From assembly GCF_009569385.1 (NCBI RefSeq), contig NZ_WBOF01000001.1:3978001-4042000 (forward strand): a stretch of DNA of 64,000 nucleotides, read 5' to 3'. Positions within the stretch are counted from its first letter, which is position 1, and each line of letters begins with the position of its first letter. Below are positions 21,001-30,168 of this stretch, in pieces. Source of the stretch: Streptomyces kaniharaensis. GTDB taxonomy: Bacteria; Actinomycetota; Actinomycetes; Streptomycetales; Streptomycetaceae. Position numbers and translations under genes: made by a program. The notes beneath the pieces are model-generated. The model was not told the DNA's origin. It saw only the letters and a list, made by a program, of their open reading frames with translations, and made no database searches.

Positions 21001-21236
21001 GCAAGATCGAGAAGGCCAAGGGGTGGAAGCACTCCAAGCCAGGCCTCTGGCTGTCCATCGGGACCAGCGCCTTCGGCGCGATCTCCATCGTCAAGGACGT
21101 CCGGAAGGCCCGCGAGGAGAGCGACACCCTCAAGCTGGTCAACGCCCTGGTCGGCGCCGCCGCGCTGGTCACCGGCACCGCCCTGCTGGTGCGCGAGCTG
21201 CGTCAGCTCGGCTCCGACGACGTGCTGCTGGGCTGA
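20997..21236 (+). CDS. Small membrane protein encoded between gatA and gatB
   Basis: A 79-residue protein starting at GTG 20997 and sharing GTGA with the gatA stop, so translation is probably coupled to gatA. The sequence begins [20 protein letters not shown], has one hydrophobic stretch (residues about 18-30, [11 protein letters not shown]), a charged segment [12 protein letters not shown] and a second hydrophobic helix ([19 protein letters not shown]), ending LGSDDVLLG. Codon use is as GC3-rich as its neighbours, so it is a real gene. It resembles small conserved Streptomyces proteins at this site, but I know no function. Two helices suggest a hairpin membrane protein. Confidence 0.75.
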   Translation: MSKIEKAKGWKHSKPGLWLSIGTSAFGAISIVKDVRKAREESDTLKLVNALVGAAALVTGTALLVRELRQLGSDDVLLG

Positions 21237-21248
21237 GCTGAGCGCCCC

Positions 21249-21279
21249 GGCCCGGCCCCGCGCGAGCGGCGGCCGGGCC
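21249..21279 (+). terminator. Hairpin upstream of gatB
   Basis: GGCCCGGCC at 21249-21257 pairs with GGCCGGGCC at 21271-21279, with no T-run. It is likely a partial terminator or stabiliser between the gatCA unit and gatB. Confidence 0.45.
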
Positions 21280-21313
21280 CGTACCTCCCAAGTCTTTTAG
21301 TGAAGGGGACGCT

Positions 21314-22822
21314 GTGAGCGTCATGAACCTGGTCTCCTACGAGGACGCTCTCGCGTCGTACGACCCGGTGATGGGCCTTGAGGTCCACGTCGAACTGGGT
21401 ACCAAGACCAAGATGTTCTGCGGTTGCTCGACCGAGCTGGGTGCCGAGCCGAACAGCCAGACCTGCCCGACCTGCCTGGGCCTGCCCGGCTCGCTGCCGG
21501 TGGTCAACGCGACCGGAGTGGAGTCGGCCGTCAAGATCGGCCTGGCGCTGAACTGCGAGATCGCCGAGTGGTGCCGGTTCGCGCGGAAGAACTACTTCTA
21601 CCCGGACATGCCCAAGAACTTCCAGACCTCGCAGTACGACGAGCCGATCGCCTTCAACGGCTACCTCGACGTGCAGCTGGAGGACGGCTCGACCTTCCGC
21701 GTGGAGATCGAGCGCGCCCACATGGAGGAGGACACCGGCAAGTCCACCCACGTCGGCGGCGCGACCGGCCGTATCCACGGCGCCGAGTACTCGCTGCTCG
21801 ACTACAACCGCGCGGGCATCCCGCTGATCGAGATCGTCACCAAGCCGATCGTCGGCGCCGGGGCGCGCGCCCCCGAGGTCGCCAAGGCGTACGTCACCGA
21901 GCTGCGCGAGCTGATCCGGGCGCTGGGCGTCTCCGAGGCCCGGATGGACAAGGGCCAGATGCGCTGCGACGTCAACGTGTCGCTGCGCCCCAACGGCACC
22001 GAGAAGTTCGGCACCCGTTCGGAGACCAAGAACGTCAACTCGCTGCGCAGCGTGGAGCGGGCCACCCGGTTCGAGATCCAGCGCCACGCCACCGTGCTGA
22101 CCGACGGCGGCACCATCGTCCAGGAGACCCGCCACTTCCACGAGGAGAACGGCAGCACCACCTCGGGCCGGATCAAGGAGGAGGCGGAGGACTACCGCTA
22201 CTTCCCCGAGCCGGACCTGGTGCCGATCGCCCCCTCCCGCGAGTGGGTCGAGGAGCTGCGCGCCGGGCTGCCCGAGCTGCCGCGCGTGCGCCGTGCCCGC
22301 CTGCAGGCGGAGTGGGGCCTGTCCGACAAGGACATGCAGGCCGTGCTCAACGCCGGTGCGGTCGAGCCGATCCAGGAGACCATCGCCGCCGGTGCCCCGG
22401 CCGACCAGGCCCGCAAGTGGTGGATGGGCGAGCTGGCCCGCCGCGCCAACGAGACCGGCACCGAGCTCAGCGAGCAGCCGATCACCCCGGCGCAGGTCGC
22501 CCGGGTCGCCGCGCTGGTCGCCGAGGGCAAGCTGAACGACAAGCTGGCCCGCCAGGTCATCGAGGCCGTGCTGGCCGGCGAGGGCGAGCCGGACGAGGTC
22601 GTCGAGAAGCGCGGCCTGGCCGTCGTCTCGGACGACTCCGCGCTCGGCGCCGCCGTCGACCAGGCCATCGCCGACAACGAGGCGATCGCCGCCAAGATCC
22701 GCGACGGCAAGGTCGCGGCCGTGGGCGCGCTGGTCGGCGCGGTCATGAAGGCCACCCGCGGCCAGGCCGACGCGGCCCGCGTGAAGGATTTGATCCTGGA
22801 GAAGCTGGGCGTCTCCGCCTGA
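21314..22822 (+). CDS. gatB: Asp-tRNA(Asn)/Glu-tRNA(Gln) amidotransferase subunit B
   Basis: This 502-residue subunit binds the mischarged tRNA and phosphorylates the acyl group before amidation. Family features are [20 protein letters not shown], with Cys residues of the zinc-like site [15 protein letters not shown], the [13 protein letters not shown] block, the conserved [14 protein letters not shown], and the C-terminal helical and YqeY-like tail domain (residues about 350-500). GTG 21314 follows AAGGGG at 21303-21308 by 5 nt. A strong terminator lies at 22883-22926. Confidence 0.96.
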   Translation: MSVMNLVSYEDALASYDPVMGLEVHVELGTKTKMFCGCSTELGAEPNSQTCPTCLGLPGSLPVVNATGVESAVKIGLALNCEIAEWCRFARKNYFYPDMPKNFQTSQYDEPIAFNGYLDVQLEDGSTFRVEIERAHMEEDTGKSTHVGGATGRIHGAEYSLLDYNRAGIPLIEIVTKPIVGAGARAPEVAKAYVTELRELIRALGVSEARMDKGQMRCDVNVSLRPNGTEKFGTRSETKNVNSLRSVERATRFEIQRHATVLTDGGTIVQETRHFHEENGSTTSGRIKEEAEDYRYFPEPDLVPIAPSREWVEELRAGLPELPRVRRARLQAEWGLSDKDMQAVLNAGAVEPIQETIAAGAPADQARKWWMGELARRANETGTELSEQPITPAQVARVAALVAEGKLNDKLARQVIEAVLAGEGEPDEVVEKRGLAVVSDDSALGAAVDQAIADNEAIAAKIRDGKVAAVGALVGAVMKATRGQADAARVKDLILEKLGVSA

Positions 22823-22841
22823 GGCGGTTCACCCGGGATTC

Positions 22842-22952
22842 CTAAGGCGTCTTAGGCATCTAAGGCTCTCTAAGTAAGGTCTAAGGCCCGGTTCCACCCT
22901 CATATTCGGGTGGAGCCGGGCCTTTGCCGTCTCCGGAGCCGCCGTCTAAGGC
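22842..22952 (+). repeat. Cluster of CTAAGGC-type repeats downstream of gatB
   Basis: CTAAGGC occurs at 22842-22848, 22860-22866, 22881-22887 and 22946-22952, with the variant CTTAGGC at 22851-22857 and CTAAGTAAGG at 22870-22879. They flank and enter the gatB terminator. In a GC-rich genome such a run of CTAAG words is uncommon; it may be a repeated protein-binding site or relic slippage. Confidence 0.6.
22883..22926 (+). terminator. gatB terminator
   Basis: A 17-bp stem (22883-22899 with 22908-22924, one G-T pair) and 8-nt loop, followed by a short TTT run. Confidence 0.85.
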
Positions 22953-23056
22953 ATCCGGCGCCCCGAAGATCGGTCAGGCTTCCGATGTGGCACCCCCGTC
23001 TGGGAGAGGAGTCTTTACCCAGCGAACGAGAGAGACCCGGAACGAGGGGAAACACC

Positions 23057-23215
23057 GTGATCGAGTACGAGCTCATCCAGCAGCAGGTCCACGAACTCCA
23101 GGCCCGCGCCGAGCACCAGCGCCTGGTGCGCGAGGCCAGGGACGCCCGGCGTGCCGAGCGGCGTCCGGTCGCCGCCCGCTTCCAGCGGCGCGCGGCGCGG
23201 AAGACCGAATGCTGA
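23057..23215 (+). CDS. 52-residue charged small protein
   Basis: GTG 23057 follows CGAGGGGA at 23043-23050 by about 7 nt and opens a 52-codon frame: MIEYELIQQQVHELQARAEH, then an Arg/Glu/Ala-rich helix ending RRAARKTEC. The whole protein looks like one amphipathic helix with a basic C-terminus. GC3 is high and a 16-bp hairpin closes the transcript, so I regard it as real. Similar small proteins occur next to large LuxR regulators in Streptomyces as I recall, but the function is unknown. Binding to nucleic acid or to the neighbouring regulator is only a guess. Confidence 0.65.
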   Translation: MIEYELIQQQVHELQARAEHQRLVREARDARRAERRPVAARFQRRAARKTEC

Positions 23216-23247
23216 CGGACCGGCACCACGCGGGTGCCGCAAGGACT

Positions 23248-23288
23248 CCGGAGGGGGAGGCGCCACAGGGGAGCGCCTCCCCCTCCGG
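23248..23288 (+). terminator. Terminator after the 52-residue protein gene
   Basis: A perfect 16-bp stem (23248-23263 with 23273-23288) with a 9-nt loop lies between the small gene and the LAL regulator. Confidence 0.8.
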
Positions 23289-23349
23289 GCGTTCGCCGGG
23301 GGAGATATCCCCTCGGCCCGGCCGGTCCGGCTATGGCATGCTCGCCTCC

Positions 23350-26300
23350 ATGCAGCAGATATCGGTGAGTCCCGTCTTCGTCGGCCGCGGCACCGAGATC
23401 ACCGCACTCGCGGACGCGCTGCGCCGGGCCGGCTCCGGCAGCCCGCAGACCGTCCTGGTCGGCGGCGAGGCCGGCGTCGGCAAGACCCGGCTGCTGGAGG
23501 AGTTCCTGGAGCGGGCCGCCCGCGGCGGGGGCGTGGTCACCACCCTCGGCAGCTGTCTGGAGGTCGGCGCCGAAGGGCTGCCCTACGCGCCGCTGGCGGG
23601 CGCGCTGCGCCGGCTGCACCGCGCGCTCGGCGCCGAGCTGGAGGCCGCCGCGGCCGGCAGCGAGGGCCATCTCGCCCGGCTGCTGCCCGAGTTCGGCGAG
23701 GCTGACGGCGAACCCAACGACGAGTACGGCCGGGCCCGGCTGTTCGAGCACACCGCGAGACTGTTCGAACGGCTCGGCGCGGACCGTACCCTCGTCCTCG
23801 CCGTCGAGGACCTGCACTGGTCCGACCGCTCCACCCGCGAACTCTTCGCCTACCTGGTCCGCACCCTGCACCGGGCCCGGGTGCTGCTGGTCGCCACCTA
23901 CCGCACCGACGACCTGCACCGCCGGCATCCGCTGCGCCCCTTCCTCGCCGAGCTCGACCGGCTGCGCACCGTCCAGCGGCTGGAGCTGGAGCGGTTCGGC
24001 CGCCGCGAGGTCGCCGCCCAGCTGGCCGGCATCCTCGGCACCGCCGCCCCCGACCGGCAGCTGGTCGACCGCATCCACCGCCGCTCCGAGGGCAACCCGT
24101 TCTTCGTCGAGGAGCTGGCCACCGCACTCCAGGACGGCTGCGGGGCCGGACTCACCGACTCGCTGCGCGACATCCTGCTCGTCCGGGTGGAGAGCCTGGA
24201 CGAGGACGCCCAGCGCGTGGTGCGGATCGCCGCCGAGGGCGGCTCGCACGTCGAACACGCCCTGCTCGCCGCCGTCCTGGAGGACCTCATGGCGGACGAG
24301 GAGGAGCTGATCGAGGCGCTGCGGACGGCCGTCGGCGCCAACATCCTGCGCCCGGACAACGACGGCGAGGGGTACCGCTTCCGGCACGCGCTCGTCCGCG
24401 AGGCCGTCTCCGACGACCTGCTGCCCGGCGAACGGCACCGGATCAACCGCAAGTTCGCGCTCGCCGTCGAGGCGCAGCCGCACCTCGTCCCGTGTGACGC
24501 CCTGCCCGCGCGGCTCGCCAACTACTGGTACCACGCGCACGATCCGGCCCGCGCCCTGCCGACCGCGCTGGACGCCGCCAGGGCCGCCCGCCGCCGCAAC
24601 GCCTTCGCCGAGCAGCTGCGCATGCTCGAACGGGCCCTGGAACTCTGGGACATGGTCTCCGAGGACGTCCTCGCGCACACCCTGCGCCCGTACGACTGGG
24701 CCGAGACCTACCCGCCCGGCTCGTGCGACGTCGTCTCCCAGGGCGAGGACTGCGGCCGGATCCAGCTGATCGACGTGCTGGCCGAGGCGGTGGTCGCGGC
24801 CCGGCGCTGCGGCGACCGCGAGCGCGGGCTGAGCCTCGCCAAGCGCGGGCTGAAGCTGGTCGACGAGACGACCGACCCGGTGCGCGCCGCCTGGTTCAGG
24901 ATCAACCGGGCCCGGATGCTCGGCCACCTGCGCCGCTCCGGCGACGACGAGGAGATCGCCCACGCGCACCGGCTGGTCGAGCACCTGCCGCCGTCCGCCG
25001 TGCAGGCCGAGGTGTTCGCGCTCGGCGCCGGCGTGGCGATGCTCAAGCAGCCCGGCGCCGAGCACATCGAGCTCGCCGAGCGGGCGATCCGGATCGCCCA
25101 CGAGGTCGGCGCGCACTCCGTCGAGCAGCACGCCCGGATGACGCTCGGCGGCCTGCGCTACGACCTCCAGGGCGACGCCGAGGCCGGGGTGGCCGAACTG
25201 GCCGCCGCCGTCGAGGCCTCCCGCCGGATCGGCACGCCGGACGTGCTGCTGCGCGGCCTCAACAACCTCGCCAGCATGCAGCGCGGGCTGGGCCGGGCCG
25301 AGGAGGCGACGGCGCTGGCCCGCGAGGGCCTGGAGTACGCGGACGGCAACGGCCTGCTGCGCAACATCGGCACCATCCTGACCGGCAACCTCGTCGAGGC
25401 GCTGACCGACCTCGGGCGGGTCGGGGAGGCCGCCGAGGTGCTCGCCACCTGCGAGGTCAGCAGCACGGCCGGTACCCACGCGGAGTTCCTGGACCGGATG
25501 CGCGGCGAACTCGCCCTGCTGCAAGGGGACCTGGCCACCGCGGCGGCGCTGCTGGCGCAGGCCCGCTCGGCCAACCGGGTCGGCCAGCTCCAGCACTCCG
25601 TGCCGATCAGCCGGCTGGCCGTGCGGATCGCGGTCCTGAGCGGGCGGCCGCTGGAGGCCCGGGCCGAACTGCTCGCCGCCCTGGCGGACGAGCAGCGCAT
25701 CGGCGACGAGGCCGACCTGTACCCGCTGTTGACCGAGGCGGCCGGGGCCGAGGCGGACATCCGCGGCCTGCCGGAGGCCGCGGCCGGACGGGCCGAGGTG
25801 CTGGCCAGGATCGCCGCGACGGCCGCCCAGCTGACTCCCAAGGCGCCGCTGCACCACGGCTGGGCCGGGCTGCTGGAGGGCGAACTCGCCCGCGCCGAGG
25901 GCGCCGACACGCCCGAGCAGTGGGCCGCCGCCGTCGCCCTGTTGCGGCCGGTCGGCCTGCCGTACCCGCTGGCGCTCGCCCTGCTGCGGGCCGGCGAGGC
26001 CGAGGTGCGGGCCGGGCGGCGCGAGGCGGCGGCCGAACTGCTGCGCGAGGCACGGGAGCTGGCCGAGGCGCGGGGGGACCGCCCGCTGCTGGCGGACATC
26101 GCGGGCCTGGCCGATCGGGCCGGGCTGGCGCTGACCACTGCTTCGCCGCGCCCGGCCGACGCCCCGACGGCGGCGGCCCCGACGGCCGGGGAGTCCCTCG
26201 GCCTCACCCCCCGTGAGCGGGACGTGCTCCGGTTGCTCGCGCGGGGCTGGACGAACCGGCAGATCGCCGAGGAGCTGTACATCTCTCCGAAAACCGCAAG

Positions 26301-26415
26301 CGTGCACGTGTCCAACATCCTCGGCAAGCTCGCGGTCACCGGGCGCGGCGAGGCGGGGGCGCTGGCCCACCGGCTGCGGCTGTTCCCGGACGATCTGGCC
26401 CCGGCCCTCGGCTGA
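23350..26415 (+). CDS. LuxR-family ATP-binding regulator (LAL/MalT-like)
   Basis: A 1021-residue large ATP-binding LuxR regulator. The N-terminal AAA-type ATPase ([11 protein letters not shown]) has Walker [11 protein letters not shown] at residues 38-47 and Walker [11 protein letters not shown] near 148. A long central region of TPR-like helices follows (about 400-930). The C-terminal LuxR helix-turn-helix starts near residue 952: [20 protein letters not shown], then [22 protein letters not shown] 23350 is preferred; ATG 23338, four codons upstream, is possible. The sequence CATGCT at 23337-23342 is a plausible -10 for a leaderless start at 23350. No catabolic or antibiotic cluster adjoins it, so the target genes and ligand are unknown. 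Confidence 0.88.
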   Translation: MQQISVSPVFVGRGTEITALADALRRAGSGSPQTVLVGGEAGVGKTRLLEEFLERAARGGGVVTTLGSCLEVGAEGLPYAPLAGALRRLHRALGAELEAAAAGSEGHLARLLPEFGEADGEPNDEYGRARLFEHTARLFERLGADRTLVLAVEDLHWSDRSTRELFAYLVRTLHRARVLLVATYRTDDLHRRHPLRPFLAELDRLRTVQRLELERFGRREVAAQLAGILGTAAPDRQLVDRIHRRSEGNPFFVEELATALQDGCGAGLTDSLRDILLVRVESLDEDAQRVVRIAAEGGSHVEHALLAAVLEDLMADEEELIEALRTAVGANILRPDNDGEGYRFRHALVREAVSDDLLPGERHRINRKFALAVEAQPHLVPCDALPARLANYWYHAHDPARALPTALDAARAARRRNAFAEQLRMLERALELWDMVSEDVLAHTLRPYDWAETYPPGSCDVVSQGEDCGRIQLIDVLAEAVVAARRCGDRERGLSLAKRGLKLVDETTDPVRAAWFRINRARMLGHLRRSGDDEEIAHAHRLVEHLPPSAVQAEVFALGAGVAMLKQPGAEHIELAERAIRIAHEVGAHSVEQHARMTLGGLRYDLQGDAEAGVAELAAAVEASRRIGTPDVLLRGLNNLASMQRGLGRAEEATALAREGLEYADGNGLLRNIGTILTGNLVEALTDLGRVGEAAEVLATCEVSSTAGTHAEFLDRMRGELALLQGDLATAAALLAQARSANRVGQLQHSVPISRLAVRIAVLSGRPLEARAELLAALADEQRIGDEADLYPLLTEAAGAEADIRGLPEAAAGRAEVLARIAATAAQLTPKAPLHHGWAGLLEGELARAEGADTPEQWAAAVALLRPVGLPYPLALALLRAGEAEVRAGRREAAAELLREARELAEARGDRPLLADIAGLADRAGLALTTASPRPADAPTAAAPTAGESLGLTPRERDVLRLLARGWTNRQIAEELYISPKTASVHVSNILGKLAVTGRGEAGALAHRLRLFPDDLAPALG

Positions 26416-26434
26416 CCCCGCCCGCCGAGGGCCG
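26402..26434 (+). terminator. Hairpin across the stop codon of the LAL regulator
   Basis: CGGCCCTCGGC at 26402-26412 pairs perfectly with 26424-26434; the TGA stop (26413-26415) is in the loop. Confidence 0.6.
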
Positions 26435-26809
26435 CCGTCACGCCCGCCGCCCAGGCTGCCGTGACGGCCGCCCGAACGGGGCCCGGCGGCCGGGCGCCGT
26501 CGCGTGCTCCCGTGCGCGCCGCGTGTGCCCCTGCCCGTGCGCCGCCGCCAACCGGGCCGATCCGCCGGGATCGGGTGCATTTTTCTCCCCTCGCACCATT
26601 ACTCTAAGTTCAGTGTGTGTGTCATTGAGTGACGGATTTGGTGTAGGGTCCCGATTGGGAACATCGGTACGGTGCGGCGACCGGAAGGCCGCCCACCCCC
26701 TGGGCCGCCGTCCTGACGGGATGCCAGGCCACCGCGTACGGCCAAGGGGCGCGCGGCCGGTGGCCCTTGGCCGGGGCGCCAGGCCCCGGGTCGGAGGGGG
26801 AGAGGCCGA
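26435..26809 (+). promoter_or_regulatory. 375-nt region upstream of the PAS-GGDEF gene
   Basis: This gene-free stretch contains an unusually A/T-rich island at 26575-26650 with GTCA-TTGAG-TGAC (26621-26633) as an inverted repeat and TAGGGT at 26644-26649 as a possible -10. The following gene encodes a diguanylate cyclase-like protein. Such genes are often controlled by BldD in Streptomyces, but I see only a half-match to the BldD box. Confidence 0.35.
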
Positions 26810-29800
26810 GTGAGCTCCACCGATACGGTGCTGCCCGGAACCGGACAGCCGGACGCGTCGGCCGCCGACACGCCCGCCGCCGTGCGGAGCGGTCCGCTGC
26901 GCCGGCTCCGGGAGAGCCGCGCGCTGCCCGCCCTCGCCCTCGGCGCCCTCTGCCTCGCCTACGCCCTGGGCGCCGCCACGGGCTGGGGATCGCGCCAAGT
27001 CTCCATCTTCATGGGCGACTTCGGGCTCGCGGCGGCGGCCCTCGGGGCGGCGCTGTCCTGCCTGGTGTACGGCTGCACGGTCGGCGGGCACGCCCGCCCG
27101 GCCTGGCTGCTGTTCGGTCTCTCCTCGCTCATGGTCGCCTTCGGCAACGCCACCTGGGGCTGGTATGAACTGGTCCTGCGCTCCCCGCTGCCGCAGGACT
27201 CGCTCGCCGAACCCGCCTTCCTGCTGTTCGCCCCGCTCTCCATCACCGGCGTCCTGGTGCTCGCCAAACGCCCGCGCTCCGCCGCCGGCTGGCTCTGCCT
27301 GCTGCTGGACGGCTGGCTGATCGCCGGCTCGTTGTTCACGCTCAGCTGGAGCCTCGCGCTCGGCCGGATCGCCGCCGGAGAGGGCGGCTCACCGCTGCGC
27401 CTGGCCCTCAACCTGGCCTACCCGGTGCTGGATATCCTGCTGGTCAGCCTGGTGGTCGGGCTGCGCTTCGGCGGCCGGGAGTGCAACCGGGCCGCCGTGC
27501 ACACCGCGATGATGGGGCTCGCCGTCACGGTGATCTGCGACGCCCTGTTCACCTCCCCGGAGCTGCGCAGCAGCTACCACTCCGGCGAACTCCTCGACGC
27601 CGGCTGGTTCTGCGGCAGCCTGTTGCTCGCGTGGGCGCCGTGGTCGCCGCGCCGGCGCCGCCCGCTGCGCGAGCACCCCTCGGCCGGCGGCCTGCCGCGC
27701 CGCCGGGTGGCCACCACCTTCAGCGCGCTCACCCCGTACGCGGCCGCCGCGGTCTGCACCGCCGGCATCCTCTACAACGCGCTCGGCGGGCGCCCGCTCG
27801 ACCGGGTGGTGGCCGCCGCGGCCTGCACCGTCGGCCTCGCGCTGATCCTGCGGCAGGGCGTGATGCTGCTCGACAACCTCTCCCTCGCCCAGGAACTCGC
27901 CCACAAGGAGGCGCACTTCCGCTCCCTGGTGCAGGGCTCCAGCGACGTCATCATGATCGCCGGCGCCAGCGGGGTGCTCTCGTACGTCTCCCCGGCGGCG
28001 CTCGGCGTCTACGGTCGGGACCCGGAGGAGCTGGTCGGCGGCAACCTCCTGGACCTCGTCCACCCCGAGGACGTCGACCGGGTGCTCGCCGAGGTGCGCC
28101 GCTACCTCGCCCGGGTCCGGCTCACCGCGCACCGCTCGCCGGGCACCGCCGAGCCGTCCGCCCGGGTCGAGTGCCGGATCAGCTCCGGCGGCGGGGAGTG
28201 GCTGCACGTCGAGTCCACCGTCAGCCGGCACCGCGACGGCCTGATCCTCAACAGCCGGGACGTCACCGAACGCGTCATGCTGCAGGCCCAGTTGCAGCAC
28301 AACGCCTTCCACGACCCGCTCACCGACCTGCCCAACCGGGCGCTGTTCGCCCAGCGGCTGCGCACCGCCCTCGGCGCGCGCGGCCAGCAGGGCGACCGGG
28401 GGAGCCAGGGCGTCGGGATCGCCGTGCTCTTCCTCGACCTGGACGGCTTCAAGGCGGTCAACGACACCGCCGGCCACCAGGTCGGCGACGAGCTGCTGGT
28501 GCAGGCCGCCCGCCGGCTCCAGGGCGCCGTCCGCTGCGGGGACACCGTCGCGCGGTTCGGCGGCGACGAGTTCGCCGCGCTGGTCTGCGGACCGCTCGGC
28601 CGCCTCCAGGTCCAGGAACTCGCCGAACGGCTGCGGATCGCCGTCTCCGAGCCGTACTGGATCGGCGGCGCCGAACTCGGCGTCGCCGCCAGCATCGGCA
28701 TCGCCTTCGGCACCTCCGAGCGCGGCCCGGCCGCCGACCCGCGCGCGGCCGCCGACGAACTGATGCGCAACGCCGATCTCGCGATGTACCGGGCCAAGTC
28801 CGAGGGCAAGGGCCGGGTGGTGCTCTACAGCCCCGCCATGCGGGCCGACCTGGAACGCCGCACCGAACTGGAGGAGCGGCTGCGGGTCGCCGTCCGCGAG
28901 GGCGGCTTCACCCTGCTCCACCAGCCCGTGGTGGACCTCGTCAGCGGCGCGGTGACCAGCGTCGAGGCGCAGGCCCGCTGGCGCTCGGCGAAGGGCCTGC
29001 TGCTCACCCCCGCCGAGTTCCTGCGCTCGGCCGAGTACGGCGACGCGGCCACCCGGTTCTCCCGCTGGCTGATCCACGAGGCGGTGACGGCCGCCGCCGC
29101 CCGGCGCGGCCTGCCGGCCGCGGCCTGCTCGGCGCCCGTCCCGGTGCCCGTCGCGGTCCGGCTCTCCGCCGAACGGCTGTGCGCTCCCGGCCTCTACGAG
29201 ACGGTGGCGGCGGCCCTGCGCGACAGCCGGCTGCCGGCCGGCGAGCTGGTGATCGAAGTGGCCCGGATGGGCCCGGAATCGCTGGCCGACGAACTCGGCC
29301 GCCGCCTGGCCGCGTTGCGCCGGCTCGGGGTCTCCACCGTGCTGGCCGGCTACGGCGCCGGCAGCGGCTCGCTGGGCGCCCTCGCCCGCCTCCCGTTCGA
29401 CGGGCTCAAGCTGGACCGCGCGCTCGTCCAGGACCTCGGCGAGTCGGTGCTCAGCCGCACCCTCGCCGGGCACGCCCTGCGGCTCGGCCGCGACCTCGGC
29501 CTGATCACCGGAGCCGAGGGGGTGGACCTGCCCCGCCAGATCGTCGCGCTCCAGGAGCTGGGCTGCCGCCAGGGCCAGGGCTCGGCCTTCGCCCCGCCGC
29601 TCGACGAGACCCGGCTGCGCCGCGCGCTGGTGCGCCGCGGCTACCCGCTGCCGAGACTCCTCGGCCCGCTCTCGGCCCGCCGCGCGCACCTGGCCGGGGA
29701 CACTCGCCCGGGTGGTCGCGGGGACGCCGCCGGAGGACGTGTCGTACGTCACCACGGTGCCTCCGACCTGCCCGAACACCGTTCCGTGCCAGGTCCAGGG

Positions 29801-29839
29801 GTCGGTCCGCATGGCGAGACGGTGATCCCACCTGCTTGA
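26810..29839 (+). CDS. Membrane PAS-GGDEF-EAL protein with degenerate EAL (probable diguanylate cyclase)
   Basis: A 1009-residue protein. Residues 45-350 contain about eight hydrophobic helices (membrane sensor), 360-490 a PAS domain (FRSLVQGSSDVIMIAG, LHVESTVSRHRDG), then GGDEF with GGDEF at 584-588. The product-inhibition site RCGD lies at 575-578, exactly five residues before it. The EAL domain is degenerate: EAQ (719-721) for EAL and AGYGAG (846-851) for DDFGTG, though KLDRALV remains. It should therefore make c-di-GMP and not degrade it; the EAL may bind nucleotide. GTG 26810 follows GGAGGGGG at 26793-26800. The C-terminal 40 residues are low-complexity. It sits where S. coelicolor has a PAS-GGDEF-EAL gene, and no symbol is assigned. 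Confidence 0.85.
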   Translation: MSSTDTVLPGTGQPDASAADTPAAVRSGPLRRLRESRALPALALGALCLAYALGAATGWGSRQVSIFMGDFGLAAAALGAALSCLVYGCTVGGHARPAWLLFGLSSLMVAFGNATWGWYELVLRSPLPQDSLAEPAFLLFAPLSITGVLVLAKRPRSAAGWLCLLLDGWLIAGSLFTLSWSLALGRIAAGEGGSPLRLALNLAYPVLDILLVSLVVGLRFGGRECNRAAVHTAMMGLAVTVICDALFTSPELRSSYHSGELLDAGWFCGSLLLAWAPWSPRRRRPLREHPSAGGLPRRRVATTFSALTPYAAAAVCTAGILYNALGGRPLDRVVAAAACTVGLALILRQGVMLLDNLSLAQELAHKEAHFRSLVQGSSDVIMIAGASGVLSYVSPAALGVYGRDPEELVGGNLLDLVHPEDVDRVLAEVRRYLARVRLTAHRSPGTAEPSARVECRISSGGGEWLHVESTVSRHRDGLILNSRDVTERVMLQAQLQHNAFHDPLTDLPNRALFAQRLRTALGARGQQGDRGSQGVGIAVLFLDLDGFKAVNDTAGHQVGDELLVQAARRLQGAVRCGDTVARFGGDEFAALVCGPLGRLQVQELAERLRIAVSEPYWIGGAELGVAASIGIAFGTSERGPAADPRAAADELMRNADLAMYRAKSEGKGRVVLYSPAMRADLERRTELEERLRVAVREGGFTLLHQPVVDLVSGAVTSVEAQARWRSAKGLLLTPAEFLRSAEYGDAATRFSRWLIHEAVTAAAARRGLPAAACSAPVPVPVAVRLSAERLCAPGLYETVAAALRDSRLPAGELVIEVARMGPESLADELGRRLAALRRLGVSTVLAGYGAGSGSLGALARLPFDGLKLDRALVQDLGESVLSRTLAGHALRLGRDLGLITGAEGVDLPRQIVALQELGCRQGQGSAFAPPLDETRLRRALVRRGYPLPRLLGPLSARRAHLAGDTRPGGRGDAAGGRVVRHHGASDLPEHRSVPGPGVGPHGETVIPPA

Positions 29840-29872
29840 CACGTGCCCCCGCGCGGGAGGAAGGTCGATGCC

Positions 29873-29914
29873 ATGCGCACCCGAATTCTCGTACTTGGCG
29901 GGCGCGTCGGCTGA
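29873..29914 (+). CDS. ilvB leader peptide (attenuator)
   Basis: ATG 29873 opens a 13-codon frame, MRTRILVLGGRVG, ending TGA 29912-29914. GGGAGGAAGG at 29855-29864 is an excellent Shine-Dalgarno 8 nt upstream. Four consecutive Ile-Leu-Val-Leu codons, a further Val, and a downstream T-tailed terminator make this a ribosome-mediated attenuator for the ilvBNC operon. When charged branched-chain tRNAs are scarce the ribosome stalls on these codons and the terminator should not form. Leader peptides of this type are known before ilvB in streptomycetes. Confidence 0.85.
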   Translation: MRTRILVLGGRVG

Positions 29915-29933
29915 GCGGGCCTGCAGGCCCCGC
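29915..29933 (+). promoter_or_regulatory. Pause/antiterminator hairpin of the ilvB leader
   Basis: GCGGGCC at 29915-29921 can pair with the GGCCCCGC stretch ending at 29933, right after the leader stop. By analogy with other attenuators it would be the pause hairpin or part of the antiterminator; alternative pairing was not calculated. Confidence 0.5.
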
Positions 29934-29953
29934 TTGTGACAGACCGACGCGCC

Positions 29954-29987
29954 ACCCCTCGCATGCCCTGGGCACGAGGGGTTTTTT
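29954..29987 (+). terminator. Attenuator terminator upstream of ilvB
   Basis: ACCCCTCG at 29954-29961 pairs with CGAGGGGT at 29975-29982 and is followed by a T-run (29982-29987), 181 nt before ilvB. It is one of the few T-tailed terminators in the window, as expected of an attenuator. Confidence 0.85.
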
Positions 29988-30168
29988 GTTGCACTGACGC
30001 TGTTCCACCACCGCAAGACCCCTGGCCCCGGCCGACCCGCATACCCCACCGAATCGGGAAAAGCGGGACGATTGAGGCAGAGCCGGCGATCGGCCCGGAC
30101 CGGGACCCCACCCTCGCAGCACGGGGCCCGCACCACTGGGCCGGCAAAACCCGAGAAGAGACAGGCAG

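Noticed and set aside
26604..26640. BldD box upstream of the PAS-GGDEF gene
   Set aside because: CAGTGT matches only the right half of the published inverted repeat and the left half is missing; the gene type alone is not evidence.
29836..29841. TTGACA as the ilvB leader promoter
   Set aside because: It overlaps the stop codon of the preceding gene and the position 17 nt downstream is the leader Shine-Dalgarno, not a -10.
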